From an uncultured Alphaproteobacteria bacterium (lineage in GTDB: Bacteria; Pseudomonadota; Alphaproteobacteria; Rhodospirillales; Rhodospirillaceae): a DNA stretch of 43,192 nt. Made by a program: the position numbers and the translations under genes. The notes under the pieces are model-generated. The model searched no databases. It worked only from the letters and a program-made list of their open reading frames with translations, and was not told the DNA's origin. Of the stretch, positions 24,911 through 35,322 are shown piece by piece. Position 1 is the stretch's first letter; the number at the start of each line of letters is the position of its first letter. The DNA lies in assembly GCA_902575965.1 (NCBI GenBank), contig CACGTM010000009.1:1-43192 (forward strand). The letters are read 5' to 3'.

Positions 24911-26896
24911 ATGGTTAATTCAAATAATTTTGATCTAATGGGAATGGCAAATGCTGTTAGGTTTCTATCTGCTGACGCTGTTCAAAAGGCAAATTCTGGT
25001 CACCCGGGAATGCCAATGGGAACAGCTGATATTGCAACAGTTTTATTTACAAAGTTTTTAAAATTTGATGCCTCAGACCCTTATTGGCCTGATAGAGATA
25101 GATTCATATTATCTGCAGGTCATGGTTCAATGCTTCTATACAGTTTGTTGTACTTAACTGGAAATAGAAAAATGACCATAGAGGAAATAAAAGACTTTAG
25201 GCAGCTTGGGAGCATAACAGCTGGACATCCAGAATATGGTTTAGTAGGAGGTATAGAAACCACAACTGGTCCACTAGCCCAAGGACTAGGGAATGCCGTT
25301 GGAATGGCGATTGCTGAGAAATTATTATCAAGCAGATTTCAAAAAGACATTGTTGACCATTATACATATGTTCTAGCTGGTGACGGTTGTTTGATGGAGG
25401 GTTTAAGTCATGAGGCGATCTCCATTGCTGGTCACCTAAAGCTCGCAAAATTAATTGTTTTATATGATGATAATGAAATTACCATTGATGGACCAACTAG
25501 TTTGGCTATGTCGGATGATCAGGTATTAAGGTTTGAAGCATGTGGTTGGGAGGCTATTAGAGTAGATGGTCACAATGTTGCCGAGATAGAAAATGCATTA
25601 TCGCAAGCTAAAATTTCATCAAAACCAACTATTATTTTATGTAAAACTAAAATAGGTTTTGGTGCACCTAATCTTGAAGGATCAAATAAATCTCATGGCG
25701 CTCCACTTGGTGAGGAAGAGATTGCAAAAGCAAAATCAGCACTAAATTGGAATTATGATCCATTTGAGGTCCCTGAAGAAATTTTAAATTCGTGGAGAGA
25801 GGTTGGTAAACAAGGTTCTAGTGAAAGAAAAAAATGGGAAGATAAACTAGAGTTACTTCCATTGGATCAAAAAAATCACTTCACCAGATCCACTTCCGGA
25901 GAATTACCCGAGGGTTGGGAGAAATCAATTACTCAAGTTATAGAAACTGCAATCCAAGATGCCCCTAAAATGGCAACTCGTAAGGCGTCAGAGTTAGTTA
26001 TTGAACATATTTCAAAAGCACTACCAGAACTTGTAGGTGGTTCAGCTGACTTGACGGGCTCAAACAATACCAAAGTTGACGATCTTAAAGTTATCACTGC
26101 TGAAGATTTTAGAGGCCGCTATATTCATTGGGGAGTAAGAGAGCATGGAATGGCCGCTGCAATGAACGGTATGGCTCTTCATGGTGGAATCATTCCTTTT
26201 GGTGGAACCTTTTTAGTTTTTACAGACTATTGTAGACCATCAATTAGATTATCTGCGTTAATGGGATTACGTGTAATATATATAATGACACACGACTCAA
26301 TTGGCTTGGGAGAAGATGGTCCCACTCATCAGCCAATAGAGCATCTTGCAAGTCTAAGGGCTATGCCAAATTTATTGGTTTTCAGGCCTGCTGATTTGGT
26401 TGAAACCGCAGAATGCTGGCAACTTGCTCTTGAGCATAAAAATAACCCATCTGTTATTGCATTAAGCCGACAATCTCTTCCAGCGGTGAGGACTAAAACT
26501 TCGAATCATAGTCTTTCGGCTAAGGGGGGCTATATAATTTCTGAAACACAAAATAAACTAAATGCAACAATATTAGCAACGGGTTCAGAAGTTTCCTTAG
26601 CGTTATCTGCAAGGGAAGACTTAGAAAAAGAAGGAATACATATTAATGTTGTTTCAATGCCGTGTTTAGAATTATTTCAAATGCAAGATGGAGAATATAA
26701 ACAAAGAGTTTTAGGAGATGCCCCAAGAATCGCTCTAGAAGCGGGAAGTGCATATGGTTGGGAAAAGTTTGTAGGAGAAAATGGCGAGATTGTTGGTATG
26801 AACTCGTTTGGCGCCTCTGCTCCTGGTAACGCCTTGTTTGATCACTTTTCAATCACAAAAGAAACAATAAAAGAAACCATAAAGAAGCTTTTGTAA
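24911..26896 (+). CDS. tkt: Transketolase
   Basis: Thiamine-diphosphate enzyme of the non-oxidative pentose phosphate pathway, moving two-carbon units between sugar phosphates. 661 aa, full length. N-terminal [18 protein letters not shown], the [15 protein letters not shown] segment, ThDP/Mg motif [15 protein letters not shown] followed by [10 protein letters not shown], then in the second domain [20 protein letters not shown] (catalytic Glu), [15 protein letters not shown], and [20 protein letters not shown]. The ATG at 24911 gives [18 protein letters not shown]; no clear ribosome-binding site is seen and a later ATG at 24938 is possible. Followed after 17 nt by rpe. Confidence 0.95.
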   Translation: MVNSNNFDLMGMANAVRFLSADAVQKANSGHPGMPMGTADIATVLFTKFLKFDASDPYWPDRDRFILSAGHGSMLLYSLLYLTGNRKMTIEEIKDFRQLGSITAGHPEYGLVGGIETTTGPLAQGLGNAVGMAIAEKLLSSRFQKDIVDHYTYVLAGDGCLMEGLSHEAISIAGHLKLAKLIVLYDDNEITIDGPTSLAMSDDQVLRFEACGWEAIRVDGHNVAEIENALSQAKISSKPTIILCKTKIGFGAPNLEGSNKSHGAPLGEEEIAKAKSALNWNYDPFEVPEEILNSWREVGKQGSSERKKWEDKLELLPLDQKNHFTRSTSGELPEGWEKSITQVIETAIQDAPKMATRKASELVIEHISKALPELVGGSADLTGSNNTKVDDLKVITAEDFRGRYIHWGVREHGMAAAMNGMALHGGIIPFGGTFLVFTDYCRPSIRLSALMGLRVIYIMTHDSIGLGEDGPTHQPIEHLASLRAMPNLLVFRPADLVETAECWQLALEHKNNPSVIALSRQSLPAVRTKTSNHSLSAKGGYIISETQNKLNATILATGSEVSLALSAREDLEKEGIHINVVSMPCLELFQMQDGEYKQRVLGDAPRIALEAGSAYGWEKFVGENGEIVGMNSFGASAPGNALFDHFSITKETIKETIKKLL

Positions 26897-26913
26897 TTAG
26901 GAGAAAGTTTTTT

Positions 26914-27558
26914 ATGTCTGTAAAAATTGCTCCCTCTATTCTCTCAGCAGATTTTTCACGCCTTGGCGAAGAAATTAAGGCAATTGATATAGCAGGTGCT
27001 GATTACATTCACGTTGATGTTATGGACGGTCATTTTGTACCAAACATTACAATTGGCCCTGCAGTTTTGAAAGCTATTAGGCCTTATACAAAAAAACCCA
27101 TGGATGTTCATTTAATGATTGATCCAGTAGATAATTTCATTGAAAACTTTATTGATGCAGGTGCTGATATTCTTACTGTCCATGCTGAAGTTGGTAACCA
27201 TATAGACAGATCATTACAGAAAATAAAATCTTTGGGTGTAAAGGCAGGTGTTTCTTTAAATCCCTCTACTCCCCCAGAGACAATAGAATACATTATAGAC
27301 AAGGTAGACTTAATTCTTGTCATGACAGTTAATCCTGGCTTCGGAGGGCAGTCTTTTATTTCTTCACAACTTGAAAAAATTAAGAAAATTAAAGATATGA
27401 TTGGAAATCGTGCAATTGAGTTGGAGGTTGATGGAGGGATAAATCAAAGCACCGGTAAACTATGTATTGAAGCTGGTGCTGATGTATTGGTTGCTGGAAA
27501 TGCAATATTTGGAAATCAAAAAGATTATCGCGAAAATATCCTAAGTCTTAGAAACTAA
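26914..27558 (+). CDS. rpe: Ribulose-phosphate 3-epimerase
   Basis: Interconverts ribulose-5-phosphate and xylulose-5-phosphate, supplying a transketolase substrate. 214-aa TIM barrel with [17 protein letters not shown], the metal/catalytic segment [40 protein letters not shown] with its phosphate-binding glycines, LEVDGGINQ (catalytic Asp) and [10 protein letters not shown]. The ATG at 26914 follows TAGGAGAAAG at good spacing, 17 nt after tkt, so tkt-rpe form an operon. Confidence 0.95.
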   Translation: MSVKIAPSILSADFSRLGEEIKAIDIAGADYIHVDVMDGHFVPNITIGPAVLKAIRPYTKKPMDVHLMIDPVDNFIENFIDAGADILTVHAEVGNHIDRSLQKIKSLGVKAGVSLNPSTPPETIEYIIDKVDLILVMTVNPGFGGQSFISSQLEKIKKIKDMIGNRAIELEVDGGINQSTGKLCIEAGADVLVAGNAIFGNQKDYRENILSLRN

Positions 27559-27696
27559 TAATTTCAAATTGCTGGGTGATAAATAGAAATCTATAATTAT
27601 TCCACTTTAATTTCTGATTTAATAGAAGGGAAAAACCATCGATCGACCCATTACCCTGTAGAATTGATAGATACAAAAATAGTTTAAGAAGGGTTA

Positions 27697-27739
27697 GTTC
27701 AGCAACTTAATGTTTGAGGGGAAAATTAAGAAACTGAAC
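27697..27739. terminator. Interrupted inverted repeat between converging rpe and porin genes
   Basis: GTTCAG (27697-27702) and CTTAAT (27706-27711) pair with ATTAAG (27725-27730) and CTGAAC (27734-27739), with a symmetric 3-nt internal loop (CAA opposite AAA) and a 13-nt apical loop. It lies in the 212-nt gap after rpe and before the porin stop. No long T-run follows on either strand; it may terminate both transcripts or stabilise their ends. Confidence 0.4.
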
Positions 27740-27770
27740 CAGCTTTCCATATGACTCTTAAAGTAAATCT

Positions 27771-29039
27771 TTACCAGTCAACTTGTGCTCTTATCCCAAT
27801 CCCATTTATTGTATTTTTCCTATCGATGCCATTAATACTTAAATCTGATTTTTTTACTTTAGAGTTGTTATAATTTACTTGCAGTTTTGTATGTGGATTG
27901 AGATGCCAGTTCACTCCTAGTATTATGGTATTTTGAATCCCTCCATTAAATGCCGAGTCATTCAGGTCAATTCTATCAAACCTGGTTGTCAATGACCAAG
28001 CCCCATAGCCGCCATCAAAAACAGACGATTTTACTTTTGTTCTATCCCAGGCACCCTTTGAAGATTTATATGCTCTTGTCTCACCAGTTAAGAAAGTACC
28101 AAATTCAATATAAGCACCTTTAAAAGTTGGGTTTTGAACTGAATTGTTCTCTAATTTAGCTTTTAAAAAAGTATATTCACTAGCAAACCAAATATTATTT
28201 CTAATCGCAGCAAGTTCTAAACCATAAAAATTATCTTTTTTGGCAATCCTTCCAGTTGAAACAAACCGGGAAGAAAGATGCTGATGAGGTCGTTGTCGGT
28301 ATCGATATTCTGATAAGCTTCCATTACTTCTCAATCGTAATGACCCCCCCAGATGAAGTTGTATTTCATCAGTTCTTGGGCTGAAGGTAAATCTACCAGC
28401 AATTTCATGCCCCTCATTTTCTGCTTCAATATTATTTGCGCCTTTATACATGCCAATCTTACCAGTCCATCTGTCTCCACCTAAAGAGACACCAAGCCCA
28501 ATTCTTCTTGCAAGCCCAAATGCATCAGTGAAAGAAGCTCTTTCCATGAGAGATGTATGACGGGAACTGGTTTGTTCATCTAAAGAATTTGGTGTTTTAA
28601 ATTGACCAGCTAACCATTTAATCCCAGATTTAGTTTTCCATTCAATCATTGCATCTTTTACTGTTGTTTGATCATCTGCAAAATCGGCTTCAAATTTATA
28701 TTTTATAGAATTCCAAGCCTTGCCTTCTATTCCAAGTCTTGCTGCGCGAAGCTCAGTTGCTTTAATGCTGATGTTATCATCCTTATCTGAAATCCAAGCA
28801 GCGTCAGAGAATATTCTTCCGCGTATATTCATTTCAAACATTTTATCTGCTCTACTGAAAGAAGGAGCAGGCTCCCATTTTACTGAAAGTTCATTTTTAT
28901 TAATTTTCTTTTCTAAGTTAGAAATTTGTTCTTTTAATTGAATGATGTCTTTATTTATATTTTTTACTTCATCAGCTTTTGACAGGCTAATTGAAATACT
29001 AAAAAATATTAAAGATATAAAAATTAAAGTTTTATACAT
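27771..29039 (-). CDS. OprO/OprP-type phosphate-selective outer-membrane porin
   Basis: 422 aa with a signal peptide (MYKTLIFISLIFFSISISLS, cleavage near KADE), a short coiled coil (IIQLKEQISNLEKKINKNE) and a beta-barrel. Family marks are RGRIFSDAAW, RAARLGIEGKAWNSIKYKFE, DFADDQTTVKDAMIEWK, LAGQFKTPNSLDEQTSSR, LMERASFTDAFGLARRIGLG, and a C-terminal strand ending in VDW. The N-terminal coiled coil is typical of trimeric OprP-family and related porins. The gene is divergent from phoR and preceded by phased Pho-box-like repeats, which supports phosphate or pyrophosphate as substrate; sequence alone does not prove anion selectivity. Confidence 0.85.
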   Translation of the reverse strand: MYKTLIFISLIFFSISISLSKADEVKNINKDIIQLKEQISNLEKKINKNELSVKWEPAPSFSRADKMFEMNIRGRIFSDAAWISDKDDNISIKATELRAARLGIEGKAWNSIKYKFEADFADDQTTVKDAMIEWKTKSGIKWLAGQFKTPNSLDEQTSSRHTSLMERASFTDAFGLARRIGLGVSLGGDRWTGKIGMYKGANNIEAENEGHEIAGRFTFSPRTDEIQLHLGGSLRLRSNGSLSEYRYRQRPHQHLSSRFVSTGRIAKKDNFYGLELAAIRNNIWFASEYTFLKAKLENNSVQNPTFKGAYIEFGTFLTGETRAYKSSKGAWDRTKVKSSVFDGGYGAWSLTTRFDRIDLNDSAFNGGIQNTIILGVNWHLNPHTKLQVNYNNSKVKKSDLSINGIDRKNTINGIGIRAQVDW

Positions 29040-29076
29040 TATCTACTGCCCAATATTAAAATATAATGATTAATTT

Positions 29077-29126
29077 ATTTCATTTAAATTACAAATAAAT
29101 GACATTAATATGTATATTTTATTACA
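29077..29126 (-). promoter_or_regulatory. Pho-box-like array upstream of the porin gene
   Basis: Read on the minus strand, 6-mers recur every 11 nt: TGTAAT (29126-29121), ATACAT (29115-29110), TGTCAT (29104-29099), TGTAAT (29093-29088) and TGAAAT (29082-29077). The third and fourth make TGTCAT-N5-TGTAAT, close to the PhoB consensus. A TATATT at 29065-29060 stands 11 nt beyond the last repeat, the usual distance of a -10 box from a Pho box. The ATG of the porin is 38 nt beyond the array. PhoB binding is inferred. Confidence 0.6.
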
Positions 29127-29295
29127 ATGACTCATGTATTCTGTTAAATTATTATATAATAACATGTAGAATAATTTATTTTGTATACATTTACCTTTTA
29201 ACAAATTTATATTCATTAATTATCTGTGCTTTGTGGAACATAAAAAATACTTTTTTACTTAAATAATTTATTTATTCAGCTAGGTTAAAATAGTA

Positions 29296-30666
29296 ATGTC
29301 TCTATTTTTGATCTCTTTAATTTTAAGCTTACCTAATGCTCTGGTGCTATGGCTTTTAAACAATTTTAATTACCTTGATGCTTTAACTGGAATTATAATT
29401 TATATTCTTGGTTTATTCCTTTTAATTCCAGTTTTGTACAGGCCGTATAGGCAATTAGTTGCAATTAAAGACTTTCTAATAAGGATAAATACAAAAGAAG
29501 TTTATGAAACTCCTAAAATTGACTCTCTTCCTTATTCTATATTGTTAAGGTCTGGCCTTGATAATGCATCAAAAATGGTTAGGACTCAATTTGAGGTTAG
29601 TCAGAAAATTACCACTGAGTTAAATATTCTTCTCGACAAGATCCCAATGCCAATAATACAGATAAATTCTGAACGCAAGGTGGTAAGGCAAAATAGTTCA
29701 GCGATTGAACTTATTGGTGAGGCATCTCTGGGGAGGGACTTGGTCATCGCTCTTAGGAATCCAGAAGTTATAAGAGAGGTAGATAGGGTAATAAAAACAA
29801 AAAATAATTCTCAAATAGCATTAAAACTTGGAGAAGATATTCCAAGAAATTATCTTTGCTATATTATTTGTTCTCAAAATAAAGAGAGTTTAAGCGCAAT
29901 TCTATTGGTTTTTAATGATATTACAGACTTAATTAAAGGCGAAAAGATGCGAAGTGATTTTGTTGCTAATGCTAGTCATGAAATACGCACGCCTCTCGCA
30001 GTTTTATTAGGCTGTCTTGAAACTTTATCTGGGCCTGCAAAGGATGATAAGGAAGCTAGTGAAAGGTTTTTAAAAATAGCAGCTGATGAAACAAATAGAA
30101 TGGTTTCTTTACTCGATGATTTACTCTCCTTGTCTGAAATTGAAGTTAATCAGCATCTAGTTCCTACAGAAGAAACAGATATAGTTTTGGGCATCAGAAG
30201 AGCAATTAATGGATTAGAGTCTCACTTTACCCTTCATAACAAAGAAGTAGAAATTAATCTCGATGTATCTAATGAAATTCCAACTGTAATCGCAGACGAT
30301 TCTGAGTTGCAGTTAGTATGGAGGAATCTGATTCTGAATGCTGTGAAGTATGGTGATGGAAAAGTGGATATTAGTGTTAAGCTAGAAAAAGAATCCTTGG
30401 GAGGTAAACAGAATATTACTTTTGTTAGAGTTGATGTGGTTGACTATGGTTGCGGAATTGAAAAAATACACTTACCGCGGTTAACTGAGAGATTCTATAG
30501 AGTTGACTCTGATAGGAGCCGAAAAGTTGGTGGGACAGGCCTTGGTTTGGCGATTGTTAAACATGTAGTAACAAGACACCGAGGTCACCTTCAAATTCAA
30601 TCTGACGTTGGAAAAGGAAGTATTTTCAGTGTTTTATTAAATACTGAAATCTCTAATGAATCGTAA
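29296..30666 (+). CDS. phoR: Phosphate regulon sensor histidine kinase
   Basis: 456 aa. Two N-terminal membrane segments (about 1-20 and 27-46), a linker, a PAS-like domain (MPIIQINSERKVVRQNSSAI), then HisKA with FVANASHEIRTPLAVLLG (phospho-acceptor His228) and the HATPase domain: WRNLILNAVKYGDG (N box), VDYGCGIEKIHLPRLTERFY, and GGTGLGLAIVKHVV. It phosphorylates PhoB when phosphate is scarce. In Alphaproteobacteria phoR commonly precedes pstSCAB-phoU-phoB, exactly as here. The gene is divergent from the porin, and its stop codon lies inside the Pho-box array of pstS. Confidence 0.93.
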   Translation: MSLFLISLILSLPNALVLWLLNNFNYLDALTGIIIYILGLFLLIPVLYRPYRQLVAIKDFLIRINTKEVYETPKIDSLPYSILLRSGLDNASKMVRTQFEVSQKITTELNILLDKIPMPIIQINSERKVVRQNSSAIELIGEASLGRDLVIALRNPEVIREVDRVIKTKNNSQIALKLGEDIPRNYLCYIICSQNKESLSAILLVFNDITDLIKGEKMRSDFVANASHEIRTPLAVLLGCLETLSGPAKDDKEASERFLKIAADETNRMVSLLDDLLSLSEIEVNQHLVPTEETDIVLGIRRAINGLESHFTLHNKEVEINLDVSNEIPTVIADDSELQLVWRNLILNAVKYGDGKVDISVKLEKESLGGKQNITFVRVDVVDYGCGIEKIHLPRLTERFYRVDSDRSRKVGGTGLGLAIVKHVVTRHRGHLQIQSDVGKGSIFSVLLNTEISNES

Positions 30667-30711
30667 TAATTTTGTAATAATTATGTAATATCTCTGAAGC
30701 TTAACTGAACT
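30662..30711 (+). promoter_or_regulatory. Pho-box-like array upstream of pstS
   Basis: Five 6-mers at exact 11-nt spacing: CGTAAT (30662), TGTAAT (30673), TGTAAT (30684), TGAAGC (30695) and TGAACT (30706). The first three are followed by near-identical AATTT, AATTA and ATCTC spacers. TTAATT at 30723 lies 11 nt past the last repeat as a possible -10 box, the same geometry as at the porin. The array overlaps the phoR stop codon, so pstS has its own promoter within a gap of 84 nt. PhoB binding is inferred. Confidence 0.6.
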
Positions 30712-30750
30712 AACATATGAGCTTAATTTTTTGATAGAAGTGAGGCTTCA

Positions 30751-31800
30751 ATGTTTACAAAACTAAGGTACTTTTTTTTATTTATTATTTTCTCTGGCTT
30801 AATAACAAATCACGCTAGTGCAAGAGATCAAATTAGGATTGTTGGTTCTTCCACTGTTTTCCCATTTTCAACGGCAGTTGCTGAAGAATTTGGCAATAAT
30901 ACCGAATTTAAGACCCCTGTCGTTGAAAGCACAGGTTCAGGAGGTGGGCTCAAGTTATTCTGTAATGGAGTTGGTCTTAATCATCCAGATATTACCAATG
31001 CATCAAGAAGAATAAAGCTCACTGAAGTTAATAGATGTAATGAAAACGGCGTTAAAGAAATCATTGAGGTTAAAATAGGGTTTGATGGAATTGTAATTGC
31101 TAATTCCAGATCATCAGATAGAATGGATATTACTTTACAGCAGCTTTTTCTTGCACTTGCTAAGGATATACCTGGAAAAGATGGCACTCTAACTCCTAAT
31201 CCGTATGTAACTTGGAATGAGATAGACGCATCGTTGCCTAACAAAAAAATAACTGTATTAGGCCCCCCTCCCACATCTGGTACACGAGACGCTTTTAATG
31301 AGCTTGCAATAGAAGGCGGTTGTAAAACATTCTCATCGTTCGCTGCGCTGAAGAAAAAAGATAAAAATAAATATAAGGCAGTTTGTCGTTCCATAAGAGA
31401 AGATGGTGCATACGTGGAAGCTGGGGAAAATGACAACTTAATAGTTCAAAAGCTTCAAGCGGACCCATCTGCCTATGGTGTTTTTGGATACAGTTTTCTT
31501 GACCAAAACTCTGATGCTCTTCAAGGGAGTTTAGTAGACGGAGTTGCTCCAGAGTTTGAAAAGATTGCTTCCGGGGCATATCCTGTTTCAAGATCTCTTT
31601 ATTTTTATGTCAAAAAAGAACATGTTTCGGTTGTTCCTGGAATAAAAGAATTTATTGAAGAATTTACAAATGAACTAGCATGGGGCCCTGAAGGCTACTT
31701 GATGGAAAAGGGACTTATTCCACTTACTGAAGGTGAGAGAAATAATACTGCAAGTGCATCAAGAGCGTTAGAAGTTTTTAGTGCTTCTGAGTTAGAATAA
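30751..31800 (+). CDS. pstS: Phosphate ABC transporter, periplasmic phosphate-binding protein
   Basis: 349 aa with a signal peptide ending near HASA. Phosphate-binding segments are VGSSTVFPFSTAVAEEF, STGSGGGLKLFCNGV, NASRRIKLTEV and GPPPTSGTRDAFNELA; the C-terminal half has FGYSFLDQN and SRSLYFYVKKEHV. It captures phosphate in the periplasm for PstCA. Some family segments carry extra charged loops (KKKDKNKYKAV). The ATG follows GTGAGG; pstC begins 23 nt after the stop. A Pho-box-like array stands upstream. Confidence 0.95.
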   Translation: MFTKLRYFFLFIIFSGLITNHASARDQIRIVGSSTVFPFSTAVAEEFGNNTEFKTPVVESTGSGGGLKLFCNGVGLNHPDITNASRRIKLTEVNRCNENGVKEIIEVKIGFDGIVIANSRSSDRMDITLQQLFLALAKDIPGKDGTLTPNPYVTWNEIDASLPNKKITVLGPPPTSGTRDAFNELAIEGGCKTFSSFAALKKKDKNKYKAVCRSIREDGAYVEAGENDNLIVQKLQADPSAYGVFGYSFLDQNSDALQGSLVDGVAPEFEKIASGAYPVSRSLYFYVKKEHVSVVPGIKEFIEEFTNELAWGPEGYLMEKGLIPLTEGERNNTASASRALEVFSASELE

Positions 31801-31823
31801 ATTTATAGGATTAAGAAAAAAAC

Positions 31824-33200
31824 ATGACTCTTATTATTTTTTTAATCCTTTTTGCAGCAGTTTTTGGCTATTACATAGCTCAGTCAAAAGCTGCAACTAT
31901 TTCTTTGACTCAAGGTAAGAAGCTAAATTCACTACCAATTTACCATGGTTTATATGTTCTTACCTTAACAGTTCTGCCTTTGCTTTTAATAATTTTATTT
32001 TGGATGTTATGTAAGGGTTATTTTCTTGATAAGATATTATTTTCCATATTAGAAAATGAGTTTGTTAATTTAAATTTTGATCAAATAAATCTTTTAGCGG
32101 CTAAGTTAAAAAATATGTATGTAAGTCAGCTTGTTTCTCAAGAGACTGATCCAAATTTAATAAGAGTTTATCAGGAATACCTCTTGTATGAAGAAAATAT
32201 AAGTATCTATTTTAATATTCTCGTTTTCTTTTTATCGATTTTAATCATATTCTTTTTATTAAAAAAAATAAAATTAGATTTCCCTGCTCGAAAAAAAATT
32301 GAGAGGCTATTAACGATTGTTTTCTTTTTAGCATCAATTGTTGCTGTTTTAACTACTGTAGGAATAATTTCATCTCTATTTTTTGAAACAGTTCGTTTTT
32401 TTGATAAAATTAATCCACTAGATTTTTTGTTTGGTCTCGAGTGGAGTCCTCAAACAGCAATTAGGTCGGATCAAGTTGCTGCACAAGGAGCTTTTGGAAT
32501 AATTCCTTTACTAGTTGGGACTTTATTAACAACTTTAATTGCCATGTTTGTTGCTGTACCGTTTGGGTTAATGAGTGCAATTTATTTATCAGAATATGCT
32601 CATCCACGGACTAGAGCGATAATAAAACCAGCTTTAGAAATTTTAGCAGGAATACCTACTGTAGTTTACGGTTTTTTTGCAGCAATAACTGTTGCCCCAT
32701 TTATTAGAGATTTAGGAGATCTACTTGGTTTAGAAGTCGCCAGTGAGAGTGCACTGGCAGCTGGTTTAGTTATGGGGATTATGATTATACCATTTGTATC
32801 GAGTATGTCAGATGATGTCATAACAGCAGTACCAAGGAGTTTAAGGGAAGGGTCTTGGGGATTAGGGGCGACAAGATCTGAAACAATTCTTCAAGTTGTT
32901 CTTCCTGCAGCTTTAGCAGGAATTGTAGGAAGTGTTCTTCTTGCTGTATCAAGAGCGATTGGAGAGACAATGATAGTTGTTATGGCAGCAGGGCTTGCAG
33001 CTAATTTAACGTTTAATCCACTTGAGGCTGTTTCAACAGTTACGGTTCAAATAGTAACACTTCTGGTGGGTGACCAAGAGTTTGATAGTGCAAAAACTCT
33101 AGCTGCATTTGCACTTGGTATGACACTTTTCTTTTTTACTTTGATTCTCAATGTTATTGCATTGGCGTTTGTTAAAAGATACAGAGAAGTATATGAATAA
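31824..33200 (+). CDS. pstC: Phosphate ABC transporter permease PstC, long N-terminal form
   Basis: 458 aa. The C-terminal 260 residues form the permease core with GAFGIIPLLVGTLLTTLIAM, SEYAHPRTRAIIKPALEILAG, and the EAA loop SLREGSWGLGATRSETILQV that contacts PstB. The N-terminal 190 residues hold three or four extra membrane segments and a charged loop, as in other alphaproteobacterial PstC proteins (the E. coli protein is about 320 aa). With PstA it forms the phosphate channel in the inner membrane. The stop overlaps the pstA start by 8 nt. Confidence 0.93.
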   Translation: MTLIIFLILFAAVFGYYIAQSKAATISLTQGKKLNSLPIYHGLYVLTLTVLPLLLIILFWMLCKGYFLDKILFSILENEFVNLNFDQINLLAAKLKNMYVSQLVSQETDPNLIRVYQEYLLYEENISIYFNILVFFLSILIIFFLLKKIKLDFPARKKIERLLTIVFFLASIVAVLTTVGIISSLFFETVRFFDKINPLDFLFGLEWSPQTAIRSDQVAAQGAFGIIPLLVGTLLTTLIAMFVAVPFGLMSAIYLSEYAHPRTRAIIKPALEILAGIPTVVYGFFAAITVAPFIRDLGDLLGLEVASESALAAGLVMGIMIIPFVSSMSDDVITAVPRSLREGSWGLGATRSETILQVVLPAALAGIVGSVLLAVSRAIGETMIVVMAAGLAANLTFNPLEAVSTVTVQIVTLLVGDQEFDSAKTLAAFALGMTLFFFTLILNVIALAFVKRYREVYE

Positions 33201-34503
33201 TTTGGATAATAATAATCAATTGACTGATGAGAGCCCTTCTGAATATTCTTCAGATAGATTGTTGAAAAGACAAAAAAAAGAGAAACGTTTTCAGTTGCTT
33301 GGAAAACTATCTGTCTTGGCTTCAGTCTCCTTCTTATTTATCCTATTTATTTCAATAATTGAGAAAGGGTCGTCTGCAATTCGTCAAAGTGAAGTTCTAC
33401 TAAGTATAGATCTTTCCACAGAAAATTTTCGTCAAGAAGTTCTAATGGACCCTAAAAAGATACGAGGTTCAGAGTTAAATAAATTAACAAGAAATAGTCT
33501 GATTAAACTGTTCCCTAATGTTCAATCTCGATCAGATAGAAGAATGCTTTATTCACTAATAAGCTCCGGGGCAAGGCATGAATTGCGTGATCGTATAATT
33601 CAAAACAGAGATCTTATAGGCGGAATAATAAGCGTATGGCTTCCTTTATCTGACGATGCAGATATGTATTTAAAAGGAAATATTAAAAAGGATGTTCCAA
33701 GTAATCTTAGGAGGTTCAAGGATAATCAGATAAGCTGGTTAGATCAATTAATGTCTGATGGTTTGGTAAGAAAAAGTTTCAATTTCAGATTCTTTACTAA
33801 CGGTGATTCCAGAGAACCTGAAATTGCGGGTACTCTTGGAGCCTTAATTGGTTCCTTTTTTACATTACTTGTTACTTTTTTAATTTCATTTCCTATTGGT
33901 GTAATGGCTGCAATTTATCTTGAAGAATTTTCACCTAAAAATAGGTTCACTGAGATAATTGAGGTAAATATAAATAATTTGGCGGCAGTTCCTTCAATCG
34001 TTTTTGGGTTATTGGGTTTAGGTGTATTTTTAAGTTTTTTTGAGTTTCCAAGATCGGCTCCACTTGTTGGAGGGATGGTGCTCTCTTTAATGACTCTTCC
34101 AACTATTATAATTGTAAGTAGGGCTTCATTGAAAGCTGTGCCAGGCTCAATAAGGGAAGCAGCTTTAGGATTAGGTGCAAGCAAAATGCAAATGGTGCTT
34201 CATCATGTATTGCCCTTAGGTATGCCGGGAATTTTAACTGGGGGTATTTTAGGCATGGCAAGAGCGCTTGGTGAGACTGCTCCGCTTTTAATGATTGGTA
34301 TGGTAGCTTTTATCGTTGATATCCCAACAAAGATAGATGATCCATCTACTGCGCTTCCGGTTCAGATTTTTTTATGGGCAGATAGTCCGGAAAGGGCCTT
34401 TGTAGAGAGGACCTCTGCAGCAATAATGCTATTATTATTCTTCCTTTTAACAATGAACTTTGTAGCCGTTTTATTAAGACAAAAGTTCGAAAAAAGATGG
34501 TAA
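33193..34503 (+). CDS. pstA: Phosphate ABC transporter permease PstA, with N-terminal extension
   Basis: About 436 aa from the ATG at 33193, which is preceded by GAGAAG and overlaps the pstC stop by 8 nt; an upstream in-frame codon at 33151 would lie within pstC and adds unlikely residues. The N-terminal 200 residues are a hydrophilic, basic region after one membrane segment ([16 protein letters not shown]), like the DUF3333 extension common in alphaproteobacterial PstA. The permease core has [40 protein letters not shown] and the EAA loop [20 protein letters not shown]. Confidence 0.92.
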   Translation: MNNLDNNNQLTDESPSEYSSDRLLKRQKKEKRFQLLGKLSVLASVSFLFILFISIIEKGSSAIRQSEVLLSIDLSTENFRQEVLMDPKKIRGSELNKLTRNSLIKLFPNVQSRSDRRMLYSLISSGARHELRDRIIQNRDLIGGIISVWLPLSDDADMYLKGNIKKDVPSNLRRFKDNQISWLDQLMSDGLVRKSFNFRFFTNGDSREPEIAGTLGALIGSFFTLLVTFLISFPIGVMAAIYLEEFSPKNRFTEIIEVNINNLAAVPSIVFGLLGLGVFLSFFEFPRSAPLVGGMVLSLMTLPTIIIVSRASLKAVPGSIREAALGLGASKMQMVLHHVLPLGMPGILTGGILGMARALGETAPLLMIGMVAFIVDIPTKIDDPSTALPVQIFLWADSPERAFVERTSAAIMLLLFFLLTMNFVAVLLRQKFEKRW

Positions 34504-35279
34504 GATATATCATGGAAGACAGTATACCTAAAATGAGAGTAGAGAATTTGGATGTATCATATTTTGATAAGCAAGCTCTATTCTCAATAAACCTCGATAT
34601 TACTAAGAATAATATAACAGCCTTAATTGGTCCATCTGGTTGTGGGAAGAGCACCTTCTTAAGGTGTTTAAATAGAATGAATGATGTTATTGATGGGTGT
34701 GTTGTAAAGGGAAAGGTTGAGCTTGATGGATCAACTATTTATGATCAAAGAATTGATCCTGTAACCCTCAGAGCAAAAGTTGGAATTGTTTTTCAAAAAC
34801 CAAATCCTTTTCCAAAATCAATTTATGACAATGTTGCCTACGGCCCAAGAATACATGGTCTTGCTAATACTAATTCTGAGCTTGATGACATTGTTGAAAA
34901 GAGCTTAATCAGAGCTGGGTTGTGGGATGAGGTAAAAGATAGAATATCTGATTCTGGGACAAGTTTATCTGGTGGACAGCAGCAAAGGTTATGTATTGCC
35001 CGAGCAATAGCTGTAAACCCACAAGTATTATTAATGGATGAACCGTGTTCAGCTCTTGATCCAATAGCTACAGCAAGAATTGAAGAGCTCATGGATGAGC
35101 TGCGAAATAGGTATACAATTGTTATTGTTACTCATTCAATGCAACAAGCTGCAAGAGTCGCTCAGTATACTGCATTCTTTCACATGGGGTATCTTGTGGA
35201 AAAGGGAGCAACTGAAAAAATGTTTACAACCCCAGATGATAAAAGGACACAAGATTATATAACAGGAAGGTTTGGTTAG
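34497..35279 (+). CDS. pstB: Phosphate ABC transporter ATP-binding protein
   Basis: 260 aa. Walker [12 protein letters not shown], the Q-loop [19 protein letters not shown], signature [14 protein letters not shown], Walker [14 protein letters not shown] and switch His in [14 protein letters not shown]. It energises PstCA and, with PhoU, signals phosphate status to PhoR. ATG at 34497 overlaps the end of pstA by 7 nt; an ATG at 34512 is an alternative start. Confidence 0.96.
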   Translation: MVRYIMEDSIPKMRVENLDVSYFDKQALFSINLDITKNNITALIGPSGCGKSTFLRCLNRMNDVIDGCVVKGKVELDGSTIYDQRIDPVTLRAKVGIVFQKPNPFPKSIYDNVAYGPRIHGLANTNSELDDIVEKSLIRAGLWDEVKDRISDSGTSLSGGQQQRLCIARAIAVNPQVLLMDEPCSALDPIATARIEELMDELRNRYTIVIVTHSMQQAARVAQYTAFFHMGYLVEKGATEKMFTTPDDKRTQDYITGRFG

Positions 35280-35322
35280 GGTTTGATTATAAAAACTAAC
35301 TTTAATATTGAAAGCGAAGATT

